A stretch of 49,800 nucleotides of DNA from positions 1 to 49,800 of the forward strand of contig CAMWHJ010000020.1 of assembly GCA_947174015.1 (NCBI GenBank). The letters are read 5' to 3'. Under the pieces are notes generated by a model. It was not told the DNA's origin, ran no database searches, and was given only the letters and a program-made list of their open reading frames with translations. Positions 40,941 through 48,653 of this stretch are shown here, in pieces; position 1 is the first letter of the stretch; every line of letters begins with the position of its first letter. This DNA comes from an uncultured Lachnospiraceae bacterium. Its GTDB lineage: Bacteria > Bacillota > Clostridia > Lachnospirales > Lachnospiraceae. Made by a program: the position numbers and the translations under genes.

Positions 40941-41174
40941 TTGTCTGCTCAGCAGATGATAGATACAAAAGACGATTTTCGAAAATGGGGAGACTATCTA
41001 ATTACTCGGGAATTTGACGATATCCAAATAGATGGCGGCATATGCGATGACATTGAAAAATTGTGTTGGCTGCATTTTTCTGATTGTGTGAACAACGGTG
41101 GAACATGTTACGAAACATCAAAAATATTTAGAGCGAAAATTTTATCCGAAGGAGGAAAAGTATGCCAAATTTGA
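40941..41174 (+). CDS. Unknown 77-aa protein
   Basis: Not recognised. The start is uncertain: TTG at 40941 has AGAGGTAA nine bases upstream, while the first ATG is at 40956 without a clear site. The sequence is acidic (DDFRKWGDYLITREFDDIQIDGGICDD) with four cysteines. The 3' end overlaps the LRR gene by 13 bp, so the two are coupled. It may be a truncated longer protein. Confidence 0.4.
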   Translation: MSAQQMIDTKDDFRKWGDYLITREFDDIQIDGGICDDIEKLCWLHFSDCVNNGGTCYETSKIFRAKILSEGGKVCQI

Positions 41175-41941
41175 CGCAGCAATGGATTGAGAACGGAATC
41201 CAATGCTTTTATAATTGTGAACCGGAGCTAAAAGGTGTGGTGGAAGTGGCCGAGTATGCGGGAGAAAAAGAGCTGTCCATAAACTGTACACAGCTTGATG
41301 GATATCCTTTGTATCCGAAATACGCCAAAGCCAGAGAAAAGAAGCGCATCTTATATGAATGGTGTGAATTTTTGACGGAAAACCCAGAAGCCTTTACAAC
41401 ATTATCCTTTGGAACTAGAATGCCACAAGAACTTTTCAATGCCGCTTGCAAACAAAGAAACTTAAAAAGTTTGTACATAAAATGGGGCGTATATCCTGAC
41501 ATTTCTGCAATCGCCCAGCTGCAAAAGCTCGAATATCTGCATATAGGATCAGGTGCTGGTGTGCTTAGTATAGCACCCCTTGCACAGTTGAAAAATCTTG
41601 TTGTGCTTTCTGTGCAAAATTTCCAGAAAATAACGGACTATTGTCCGCTTACTGCACTTGAAAAGCTGGAGCTGCTTTCTATGGAAGGAGACTGGTTATC
41701 ACCGAAATACATCCATGTCAACTCTCTGGATTTCCTTCGTGACATGAAGCAGTTACGGGCTTTTAATCTATGTGCAGCGAGAATTGCAAGCAAGGATTAT
41801 ACACCCATACTTGAGCTTGAAAATCTCGAATCTCTTTGGCTTCCTCCAAACAAAGAAGTAAAGGCAATTTACAACAGATTGCTGGAACTTCCTAAATTAA
41901 AATATGGATCATTTTTTGAACATCCCGAATTTTATGGCTGA
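41162..41941 (+). CDS. Leucine-rich-repeat-like protein
   Basis: A 259-aa protein. Residues about 95-245 contain irregular LRR units (LKSLYIKWG; LEYLHIGSG; LKNLVVLSVQN; LEKLELLSMEGDW; LRAFNLCAARI; LENLESLWLPP) of about 22-25 residues. The N-terminal ~90 residues are a separate unknown region. GGAGG precedes the start. LRR proteins of this type with small unknown neighbours often bind partner proteins or serve as immunity factors, but the function is not shown. Confidence 0.65.
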   Translation: MPNLTQQWIENGIQCFYNCEPELKGVVEVAEYAGEKELSINCTQLDGYPLYPKYAKAREKKRILYEWCEFLTENPEAFTTLSFGTRMPQELFNAACKQRNLKSLYIKWGVYPDISAIAQLQKLEYLHIGSGAGVLSIAPLAQLKNLVVLSVQNFQKITDYCPLTALEKLELLSMEGDWLSPKYIHVNSLDFLRDMKQLRAFNLCAARIASKDYTPILELENLESLWLPPNKEVKAIYNRLLELPKLKYGSFFEHPEFYG

Positions 41942-42017
41942 CGCAAAGCATACTTCCAAATTTCATTTGGTCATATATAGTGCAGGGAACTTTGTTGGAA
42001 AAAGATAGGAAAAACAC

Positions 42018-42070
42018 TTGACATATTCTCAAAAACTGCCTATACTTTTACTCAGGTTAAACGTTAAACC
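42018..42070 (+). promoter_or_regulatory. lacI-type regulator promoter and operator
   Basis: TTGACA at 42018-42023 and TATACT at 42041-42046 (17-bp gap). Directly downstream, GGTTAAACGTTAAACC (42055-42070) is a near-palindrome with a central CG, typical of LacI-family sites and placed to block transcription. It is probably autoregulatory. Confidence 0.75.
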
Positions 42071-42108
42071 AAAGAAAACGGACCTTTCAAAAGCAGGGAG
42101 ATAATTAT

Positions 42109-43128
42109 ATGGTAACATTAAAGACCATTGCCATGGAAGCGGGGGTCAGTGTGGCAACTGTATCCAACGTAATTCATGAGAATTATAAGAAAGTATCAGC
42201 TAAGAACATAGAGAAGATTAAGAAAATTATTGAAAAATACAACTATGTTCCCAACTCCAATGCCAGAAGTCTGGCATTGAAAAAGTCTATGATTATAGCA
42301 ATTGTGATTCCTTATGTGGCCAAGGAAGATAGTTTCTTAAATAGTCCCTACAATGCAGAAATTGTAGGTGTTTTAGAAAAAGTGATCAGAGACAGCGGTT
42401 ACTATACCATGGTTCGGAGCGTTCAGATCTCCAGAGAAGCAATTTCCCTGTTACATACATGGAACGTGGATGGAGTTATTTTTCTGGGAGCAGACAAGCA
42501 GGATATCGGTGAAATTCAAAAAAAAGTTAAAATTCCTGTTATGTTTGTAGATACCTATGCAGCGGGAGAAGAGTTTTCCAATGTAGGTGTGGAGGATGAG
42601 TACGGCGGTTATATTGCCACCAAGTACCTGTTAAACAGAGGTCATGAAAATATCTGGTTTGTAGGTCCTCAGACTGAAGAGGAAGGTGTGGTCAAAAAGC
42701 GTTTTCAGGGTTATGAGCAGGCACTGAAAGAGGCGGGATTGTCAGGAAATTCTCATCATCTCTTTGCCAGAGTTACCTCTTATGAATGCGGGGTAGAATT
42801 GGGGAAACAAATTGCCGGTGCAGAAAGACAAGTTACTGGTGTATTTGCCAGTGCAGATATTCTTGCCATAGGTATTATGGAAGGGCTGCACCTTTGTGGA
42901 AAAAAGGTTCCGGAGGAAGTGTCTGTCATTGGTTTTGACGATTTGCCGGTGGGCAGGTATTGTTGGCCAAAGCTTACCACAATCAGCCCAAATACGGTTG
43001 TTAAGGCAACGCTGATTGCCGAAGCTCTGCTTGCTATGGTGAAGGAGGAAGAGGAAAAATTTATCAGAAAAACAGTAAAAGTCAATCTTATTGAGAGGGA
43101 TTCCGTTGGAACACAAAAAAGAGCATAG
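42109..43128 (+). CDS. LacI family transcriptional regulator
   Basis: A 339-aa repressor. The N-terminal helix-turn-helix and hinge read VTLKTIAMEAGVSVATVSNVI...RSLALKKS. The ligand domain runs from about residue 62 and includes DGVIFLGADKQDI, YLLNRGHENIWFVGP, VIGFDDLPVGRYCWPKLTTI. A sugar or nucleoside ligand is probable, but no transport or catabolic gene is adjacent, so the regulon is not visible. AGGGAG precedes the start. Its own promoter has a likely operator. Confidence 0.93.
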   Translation: MVTLKTIAMEAGVSVATVSNVIHENYKKVSAKNIEKIKKIIEKYNYVPNSNARSLALKKSMIIAIVIPYVAKEDSFLNSPYNAEIVGVLEKVIRDSGYYTMVRSVQISREAISLLHTWNVDGVIFLGADKQDIGEIQKKVKIPVMFVDTYAAGEEFSNVGVEDEYGGYIATKYLLNRGHENIWFVGPQTEEEGVVKKRFQGYEQALKEAGLSGNSHHLFARVTSYECGVELGKQIAGAERQVTGVFASADILAIGIMEGLHLCGKKVPEEVSVIGFDDLPVGRYCWPKLTTISPNTVVKATLIAEALLAMVKEEEEKFIRKTVKVNLIERDSVGTQKRA

Positions 43129-43326
43129 GGGGATGAATTCTCGGCTAAGTCACTTCGACTTGCTTGTGTAGGAACACTGGAAATATCGTAGGTATAAGAT
43201 GAAACGAAGCTTGCAGCTTTTCAAAACAGAAAAATTTTTTGAGACAGACTATGTAATTGGGATGAAATATTTTGAGTATCAAGAGAGCTTTGTTGACATC
43301 TTATGACAGAACAGGAGGAAAAAGGT

Positions 43327-43557
43327 ATGACGGAAATTGGAATTAGTTTTAGAAATATTGAGGATATTCAGAACTATTTGAGAGAAATTGAAGAATTTGA
43401 TATTCCTATGGATGTGAAATGCGGCAGTGTTTCTGTGGATGCCAAGTCCATTATGGGAATCATGAGTCTGGGATTAAATAAGGTAGTTACCTTGCTGGTA
43501 AGCAGTGATTACAGTGAAAAGGTAAGAACTGCCATCGCAAACTATGTGGTGGAGTAG
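43327..43557 (+). CDS. HPr-like protein lacking the active-site histidine
   Basis: A 76-aa protein. The C-terminal half has the HPr block (SVDAKSIMGIMSLGLNKVVTLLV), including the Ser46-equivalent in KSIMG. The N-terminal region that should carry His15 (usually GLHARPA) reads FRNIEDIQNYLREI, with no His or Arg pair. It therefore cannot take phosphate from Enzyme I and may act through the serine site only. The start at 43327 follows AGGAGGAAAAAGG. No PTS gene is adjacent. Confidence 0.7.
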   Translation: MTEIGISFRNIEDIQNYLREIEEFDIPMDVKCGSVSVDAKSIMGIMSLGLNKVVTLLVSSDYSEKVRTAIANYVVE

Positions 43558-43602
43558 CGGGCTGTTATCCCATAAGAACCGGACTATAATCAAAATAAAA
43601 TG

Positions 43603-43668
43603 GTAACTGTTCAGAGCCAAACACCAAAGAATCACGCAGTGTTTTTGAGGTTAGTTCTGAACAGTTAC
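43603..43668 (+). mobile_element. MITE copy K, 66 bp, perfect ends and perfect 8-bp duplication
   Basis: GTAACTGTTCAGA and TCTGAACAGTTAC are a perfect 13-bp inverted pair. Flanks are ATAAAATG (43595-43602 and 43669-43676), exact. The interior is only 40 bp. This is the youngest-looking copy and shows the ends alone are enough. Confidence 0.9.
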
Positions 43669-43719
43669 ATAAAATGTATGGTTATAAGATACAAATACCA
43701 GATAAAAGGAGGCTTGTAT

Positions 43720-43746
43720 ATGAAAAGGTATGTTATGTTTGCATAG
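43720..43746 (+). other. Possible 8-codon leader ORF
   Basis: ATG AAA AGG TAT GTT ATG TTT GCA TAG follows a strong ribosome site (AAAGGAGG). A stem (GGCTAT with ATAGCC, about 43753-43781) lies between it and the CD3324-type gene. It may be a leader peptide or the relic of a small gene. Confidence 0.3.
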
Positions 43747-43819
43747 CAGAGGCTATTGCAATAAAACATATTGTTATAGCCGCTGCGATTCCTAAGAAAA
43801 TATCATTTAGGAGGCAGAC

Positions 43820-44089
43820 ATGGGCTATAAAAAAGCAGAAGAAATTTTACCCTTGGAGGTAATTGAATTAGTACAGCAGTATATACAGGGACAGAATATT
43901 TATATTCCCCAACGGAAGGAAAAACGCAGAGCATGGGGGAGTGAGAATGGCACAAAGGATAAGTTTGCGAAGCGGAATGCCGAAATTTATGCAGAATACT
44001 ATAATGGCAGTAAAACGGCAGAGCTGGCAGAAAAGTATTATCTGTCAGAAAAAAGCATTTGGCGTATTATTCGAGACAGCAAACAATAG
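43820..44089 (+). CDS. CD3324 family / Mor-like helix-turn-helix protein
   Basis: An 89-aa protein. It begins MGYKKAEEILPLEVIELVQQYIQGQNIYIPQRKEKRRAWG and continues with RNAEIYAEYYNGSKTAELAEKYYLSEKSIWRIIRDSK, a C-terminal helix-turn-helix. This matches the CD3324-type family related to Mor transcription activators, of unknown target. GGAGGC precedes the start. The stop codon lies in a 43-bp hairpin repeat that also occurs upstream of the CDF gene. Confidence 0.85.
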   Translation: MGYKKAEEILPLEVIELVQQYIQGQNIYIPQRKEKRRAWGSENGTKDKFAKRNAEIYAEYYNGSKTAELAEKYYLSEKSIWRIIRDSKQ

Positions 44090-44124
44090 AAAGCATACTC
44101 TGCGAACTTTCTATTGTCATGAAT
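44082..44124 (+). repeat. 43-bp hairpin repeat, copy 2
   Basis: AACAATAGAAAGC ... TTTCTATTGTCATGAAT: inverted relative to 36438-36480, with 39 of 43 positions equal. The 10-bp arms (44084-44093, 44107-44116) form a stem after the CD3324-type gene. Confidence 0.6.
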
Positions 44125-44129
44125 AAAGA

Positions 44130-44180
44130 GAGCAGGTGTTAGTTTGGTTTCAAGAATCTTACACCTGCTCAAATTTTTTG
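44130..44180 (+). terminator. Rho-independent terminator
   Basis: GAGCAGGTGT (44130-44139) pairs with ACACCTGCTC (44161-44170), followed by AAATTTTTTG. Confidence 0.75.
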
Positions 44181-44401
44181 AAAATATATTAGGTAGAAAT
44201 AATGGCAAGACAAGATAATCGGAAGACGGAAAACAGAAAGACTTATCAATGCAGAGTTTGACAAAACTATGGTAATGGAGGTACACTTAATTTCCAAGTT
44301 TCAGTATCTGCTGCAAGACAGAGAGCAGTGAAAAACCTTAGAAATAGAACAGTATAATGTCAAAGGAGTTTTGCTGTTTAGAAAGAGTAAAGGATAGAGC
44401 A

Positions 44402-45037
44402 ATGAAGAAAATAAATCGAGAAGATATGTTGGAATTAACCAGAAGAATGACCTTAAAAAGAAACTGTTTTACCAGAATAGCAGGTGCATATATGGATGCA
44501 GAGGGGTTTGTGGATGGTACCTTTAACACAGGGTTTTCCAAGCTTTCTGCAAAGGAGCAGGAGAAAAATCTTGCCATTGCAAAGGCAGTGCTTTTTTCCG
44601 AAACCAACATAAATTTAAGGGAATATGGTTTTTCCAAAGAACAGGAAGGAAAAAAAAGTGTATGGCAGTTATTGATGGCACTGAAAAGCTGCGAGTTGGA
44701 AAATGATGCTCTGTTAGAGGTATTTTATGAAAAGTTTGGACAGGTGTATCATGCCAAACAGCCCTATGCCATATATTTTTTTCAGGGGAACTATGATGTA
44801 CCATTGAAGGCAAGCGATAAAATGGTTCTTGGAGAATCGGAAGAGGTTTACCAGTTTATCATATGTGCTGTCTGTCCGGTATATGAAGATTACCAACCGG
44901 GAGAGCCGGAGTGGGGATTTTTGTTTCCGGCTTTTTCCAACCGAAGCAGTGATATTCATGGGATAGATATTTTTGATGGAGATATCCATAATCCTCATTT
45001 GGAGGTGCTGGAGCACATGATTTTATGTGAAGCATGA
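44402..45037 (+). CDS. DUF4317 family protein, C-terminally truncated
   Basis: A 211-aa protein. It has the DUF4317 N-terminal pattern (CFTRIAGAYMDAEGFVDGTFNTGFSKL...EQEKNLAIAKAVLF) and the central EPEWGFLFPAFSNRSSDIHGIDIFDGDIHNPHLEVLEHMI. In typical members, about 150-200 residues follow; here a stop comes at once (LCEA). A decayed MITE-like sequence begins 10 bp after it. The start at 44402 follows AAAGGATAG; an earlier in-frame ATG at 44357 is less likely. It is probably a broken gene, or a short variant. Function unknown. Confidence 0.65.
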   Translation: MKKINREDMLELTRRMTLKRNCFTRIAGAYMDAEGFVDGTFNTGFSKLSAKEQEKNLAIAKAVLFSETNINLREYGFSKEQEGKKSVWQLLMALKSCELENDALLEVFYEKFGQVYHAKQPYAIYFFQGNYDVPLKASDKMVLGESEEVYQFIICAVCPVYEDYQPGEPEWGFLFPAFSNRSSDIHGIDIFDGDIHNPHLEVLEHMILCEA

Positions 45038-45047
45038 TAGAAATATA

Positions 45048-45108
45048 GTAACTGTTCCGCATAGGAAGGTACATTTAATTTACATGTGTCATAGATGCAC
45101 AGTCTTAT
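45048..45108 (+). repeat. Decayed MITE-like sequence L
   Basis: GTAACTGTTCCGCATAGG, then ACATTTAATTTACATG and TGCACAGTCTTATG follows the order of the family's left end, with many changes. It lies between the truncated DUF4317 gene and an HxlR fragment. Confidence 0.45.
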
Positions 45109-45168
45109 GCCGATGAGCATTAATGTTGTAGCAACAGGGCAGGCTGGCAGTTCATCTTTTGTCAGCAT
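45109..45168 (-). pseudogene. N-terminal fragment of an HxlR family regulator
   Basis: On the minus strand TTTAGGAGGTG precedes an ATG at 45168, and the frame reads MLTKDELPACPVATTLMLIG. This is the standard start of HxlR-type winged-helix regulators (DELPACPVATTLxLIGxKWK). After LIG the sequence becomes unrelated, at the point where the MITE-like stretch begins. The gene is therefore lost apart from its first 20 residues. Confidence 0.6.
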
Positions 45169-45377
45169 AGAAAAACACCTCCTAAAGAATGTAACGTTTA
45201 TTTCTGCACCAAGTGAGAAAAAGATCACTACATAATAAAATAGTGCGTACTGTTATTTTTGTTTGTTAGAACTTATACTGATTATAGACCAAAGAGGTCA
45301 TGAAAGCAAGAAGAAAAACTAGCATCCGCCTGTGGAGTAGGTGGCTCCAAATAAGGTACATATTGTATCAAAGGGCA

Positions 45378-45412
45378 GTCATGGACACACAGAATAGAGG
45401 TGTGTCCATGAC
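45378..45412 (+). other. Perfect 13-bp hairpin upstream of the zinc macrodomain gene
   Basis: GTCATGGACACAC (45378-45390) and GTGTGTCCATGAC (45400-45412) pair exactly, loop of 9. A smaller stem (TGGAG/CTCCA, about 45331-45347) lies before it. No T-tract follows, so this is not a simple terminator; a leader element or end of a decayed insertion sequence are alternatives. Confidence 0.5.
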
Positions 45413-45452
45413 CAGTGTCCGGTGGGAGCAGTAAAAAAGCGAGGGGCTCACA

Positions 45453-46229
45453 ATGAATCAGAGTGAAAAAAGAAATTATTTGATACAGGAACTTTTGAAA
45501 GAACATCCTGTGCAGCAGAAATTACAGATACCTAATCGTGCAGAGGAACAGAAACGTCTGCTCCGGGCACTTTTCAATGTGCGTATGGTGCAGGAAACCA
45601 GTGATGAGTTCCTTGAGATACAGGATGAATATTTAAAAGCGGAGATTGCCAAGAAAGGAATTACAGATTATAAGTCACTTTCTTTGCTGGAACCGAATAT
45701 TTATCTGTGGAAGGGGGATATTACAACGCTGCAATGTGACGGAATTGTCAATGCCGCCAACAGCCAAATGCTGGGCTGTTTCTGTCCGAATCATGGATGT
45801 ATTGACAATGCGATTCACACTTTTGCGGGCATTCAGCTTCGTGCTGCCTGTGGAGAACTTATGAGCAGGCAGGGCTGTGAAGAGCCGGCAGGTAAAGCAA
45901 AGATCACGCCAGCCTATAATCTGCCAAGTAAGTATGTGCTGCACACCGTAGGTCCCATTGTTACCGGGGAACTGACAAAAACAGATTGTGAACTGCTGGC
46001 AAGCTGTTATTCCTCCTGTTTAGAGCTTGCTGTGAAGCATAATATAAAGAGCCTTGCTTTTTGCTGTATTTCCACAGGAGAATTTCATTTCCCCAATGAC
46101 AGGGCGGCAGAAATCGCAGTACAAACAGTAAGAAACTTTGTACAACATCAGGAAATAGAGGTGATTTTTAATGTTTTCAAAGATTATGACTATGAAATCT
46201 ACCGGGGCTTGCTGGGAGCAGGCAGATAA
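45453..46229 (+). CDS. Zinc-type macrodomain (SirTM-associated ADP-ribosyl hydrolase)
   Basis: A 258-aa protein. An N-terminal helical region (about 1-75) precedes a macrodomain: LWKGDITTLQCDGIVNAANSQ, then MLGCFCPNHGCIDNAIHTFAG with the C, H and C of the zinc form, YVLHTVGP, and CCISTGEFHFPNDRAAEIAV. This type removes ADP-ribose placed by SirTM on lipoylated GcvH-like proteins in Firmicutes. Here neither gcvH-L nor lplA is adjacent, so the partner is elsewhere or different. GAGGGG precedes the start. The SirTM gene overlaps it. Confidence 0.93.
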   Translation: MNQSEKRNYLIQELLKEHPVQQKLQIPNRAEEQKRLLRALFNVRMVQETSDEFLEIQDEYLKAEIAKKGITDYKSLSLLEPNIYLWKGDITTLQCDGIVNAANSQMLGCFCPNHGCIDNAIHTFAGIQLRAACGELMSRQGCEEPAGKAKITPAYNLPSKYVLHTVGPIVTGELTKTDCELLASCYSSCLELAVKHNIKSLAFCCISTGEFHFPNDRAAEIAVQTVRNFVQHQEIEVIFNVFKDYDYEIYRGLLGAGR

Positions 46230-47088
46230 AATGCAGGATGCATTGGAATCAGCAGATGCAGTTATCATCGGTGCAGGAGCAGGGCTTTCTACTTCTGCCG
46301 GATTTACTTACAGCGGTGAACGTTTTCAAAAGTATTTTAGTGATTTTATTGAAAAGTATCATTTTCAGAATATGTATGAGGGTGGATTTTACCCCTTTGA
46401 CAGTATGGAAGAACACTGGGCATATTGGAGCAGATATATATACATCAACCGCTATATGAATATGATAAAGCCGGTTTATGAAAAGTTGCTTTCTCTGGTA
46501 CAAGACAAGGATTACTTTGTGCTGACAACAAATGTGGACCATTGTTTTCAAAAAGCCGGCTTTGACAAAAAGCGTTTGTTTTATACGCAGGGAGATTATG
46601 GCTTATTCCAGTGTAGTGAGCCTTGCCATAATAAAACTTATGACAATAAAGAGGTGGTCAGAGAAATGGTGTTGGCACAAGGATTCCAGATAGACAGCCG
46701 TGAGGAATTGATCGTTCCTAAGGGAACAGAACCCAAAATGGTGATTCCCCAAAAGCTTGTTCCGAGGTGTCCCATATGCGGAAAAACCATGTGGATGAAT
46801 CTGCGGGCAGATGCTACCTTTGTGCAGGATGAGGGGTGGTATAAAGCAGCGGAATGCTATGAGACTTTTTTGCACAGACACAAGAATATGAAAGTACTAT
46901 TCTTGGAACTGGGTACCGGTATGAATACACCGGGCATTATAAAATATAATTTTTGGAAAATGGTTCATGAGTGGGAAAGTGCTGTTTATGGGTGTATCAA
47001 TCTTAATGAAGCGTATGCTCCAGAGGAAATACAAAAAAAGTCTATTTGTATCAATAAAGATATAGGAAGCGTATTGGAAAAATTGTAA
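46171..47088 (+). CDS. Class M sirtuin (SirTM) protein ADP-ribosyltransferase
   Basis: A 305-aa Sir2-family protein. Motifs are: ADAVIIGAGAGLSTSAGFTYSG (NAD-binding GAGxS), FVLTTNVDHCFQKAGFD (the TTNVD variant that replaces the deacetylase QN-D-H pattern), a zinc site made of CSEPCH and CPICGK, and ELGTGMNTPGIIKYNF. SirTM enzymes use NAD+ to ADP-ribosylate lipoyl-carrier proteins. The start is at 46171 (AGAGGTGAT upstream) or 46192, both overlapping the macrodomain gene, giving tight coupling of writer and eraser. Confidence 0.92.
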   Translation: MFSKIMTMKSTGACWEQADKMQDALESADAVIIGAGAGLSTSAGFTYSGERFQKYFSDFIEKYHFQNMYEGGFYPFDSMEEHWAYWSRYIYINRYMNMIKPVYEKLLSLVQDKDYFVLTTNVDHCFQKAGFDKKRLFYTQGDYGLFQCSEPCHNKTYDNKEVVREMVLAQGFQIDSREELIVPKGTEPKMVIPQKLVPRCPICGKTMWMNLRADATFVQDEGWYKAAECYETFLHRHKNMKVLFLELGTGMNTPGIIKYNFWKMVHEWESAVYGCINLNEAYAPEEIQKKSICINKDIGSVLEKL

Positions 47089-47134
47089 TATAATGGATAT
47101 AGGGATATAGGAAGAGAGTGAAAATAAAAGTATA

Positions 47135-47163
47135 TTGAAAGTGTACTGTAAAAGGAATATAAT
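47135..47163 (+). promoter_or_regulatory. Sigma-A promoter for the MATE gene
   Basis: TTGAAA at 47135-47140 and TATAAT at 47158-47163 with 17-bp spacing, leaving a leader of about 125 nt before the start. I saw no known riboswitch in that leader. Confidence 0.7.
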
Positions 47164-47297
47164 ATAAAGTGTTTGCTGCAAATGTGGCTTGGAGAGATAT
47201 TTTAGAATAAGAATAGGGAACCGGCTCTTTTATCCAGTGGTGGCTTTTGTTTATTGTCATATATTGGGAAGAATTTATATAGGAAACAGGTGATAAA

Positions 47298-48653
47298 ATG
47301 AAGAATCAAGTAGATATGGTAAATGGCACTCTGGGTGATAAAATCATTAGATATGCCATACCCTTAGCCGCAACAGGCATATTGCAGCAGCTTTTCAATG
47401 CGGCAGATATTGCAGTAGTGGGGAGATTTGCGGGTAAAGAGGCAATGGCGGCGGTTGGCAGCAACAGTCCCGTTGTGGGATTACTGGTAAATTTGTTTGT
47501 TGGAATTTCCTTAGGCAGTAATGTGATTATTGCAAAATCTATCGGACAAAAGAACAGGAAAAATGTTTCAAAAGCAGTGCACTCCTCTATTATTGTCGCT
47601 TTGCTGGGAGGTTTATGTATCACAATACTTGGTCTGCTGCTGGCATCCGATGTGATAAAGCTGCTGGGAGTGCCAGAGGAAGTTTTTCCAATGGCAGTAA
47701 AGTATTTAAGAGTTTATCTTTTGGGTATGCCTGTGATACTGTTGTACAATTTTGAGTCAGCCATATTTCGGAGCTGCGGCAACACAAGGACACCCTTGAT
47801 AGCCCTTTTGATTTCAGGGCTCATCAATGTGGGATTAAATCTGTTCTTTGTGATTGGTCTAGGAATGACAGTGGACGGAGTAGCAGCGGCAACGGTAATC
47901 TCAAATCTAATCAGTTCCATCATTCTGTTTGTGTCTTTGCTTAAAACGGATATGGTAATCAAAGTAAGTTTAAGTGAATTGAAGGTAGATGGGAAAATAC
48001 TTGTTGATATTTTGAAAATCGGTGTTCCGGCAGGAATACAGGGAATGATTTTTTCCTTTGCCAATATTGTGATTCAATCAGCAGTAAACAGTCTTGGAAC
48101 AACAGTGATGGCGGCTTCGTCGGCAGCATACAATTTGGAAATTTTTGCGTATTATGTAATGAACTCATTTGGACAGTCTTGTACCACTTTTGTGGGGCAA
48201 AACTTTGGTGCAGGTAAAAATGACAGGTGCTTAAAGTCTTTAAAACTGTGTCTTGCTCAGTGCGTCACAGCCACAGCCGCAATTTGTGGTCTGATTCTTA
48301 TTTTGGGCAGACAATTGCTTGGTATTTTTAATAAGGACAGTAACGTTATTGATACAGGCTATATCAGGCTTTGCTATATCTTTTTTGCCTATACCTTCAG
48401 TTTTGCACAGGAAGTATTGTCAGGCTATTTGAGAGGCTATGGCGTTTCTTTCATTCCTGCACTTTGTTCTGTGGTGGGAATCTGCGGAGTAAGGCTTGTG
48501 TGGATTTTTACGGTATTTCAAAGAATTCCCACATTTGAAACAATTATGCAGGTATATCCGCTGAGTCTTGGGATAACGGCATTATCCATTTTGTTGGTAA
48601 CAATAATGATTAAACCGTCACAGCACTATTTACAAAGGGATTATCGTAAGTAA
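47298..48653 (+). CDS. MATE family efflux transporter
   Basis: A 451-aa polytopic protein with twelve hydrophobic segments in two six-helix halves. N-terminal family sequence: IIRYAIPLAATGILQQLFNAADIAVVGRFAGKEAMAAVGSNSPVVGL. The second half begins near residue 225 (KIGVPAGIQGMIFSFANIVIQSAVNSLG). MATE proteins export cationic drugs or metabolites using Na+ or H+. AAACAGGTGA precedes the start. The gene has its own promoter and stands alone. Confidence 0.93.
   Translation: MKNQVDMVNGTLGDKIIRYAIPLAATGILQQLFNAADIAVVGRFAGKEAMAAVGSNSPVVGLLVNLFVGISLGSNVIIAKSIGQKNRKNVSKAVHSSIIVALLGGLCITILGLLLASDVIKLLGVPEEVFPMAVKYLRVYLLGMPVILLYNFESAIFRSCGNTRTPLIALLISGLINVGLNLFFVIGLGMTVDGVAAATVISNLISSIILFVSLLKTDMVIKVSLSELKVDGKILVDILKIGVPAGIQGMIFSFANIVIQSAVNSLGTTVMAASSAAYNLEIFAYYVMNSFGQSCTTFVGQNFGAGKNDRCLKSLKLCLAQCVTATAAICGLILILGRQLLGIFNKDSNVIDTGYIRLCYIFFAYTFSFAQEVLSGYLRGYGVSFIPALCSVVGICGVRLVWIFTVFQRIPTFETIMQVYPLSLGITALSILLVTIMIKPSQHYLQRDYRK

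Noticed and set aside
43674-43862. Open frame of 62 codons
   Set aside because: No ribosome site at its start, and it overlaps the well-supported CD3324-type gene in another frame.
44190-44340. Possible gene remnant between the terminator and DUF4317
   Set aside because: A frame reads RLINAEFDKTMVMEVHLISK and stops; I could not match it to a family and there is no start or ribosome site.
47164-47297. Possible riboswitch in the MATE leader
   Set aside because: The leader is about 125 nt with some pairing (GGGAACCGGCTC), but none of the known classes' conserved cores could be recognised.
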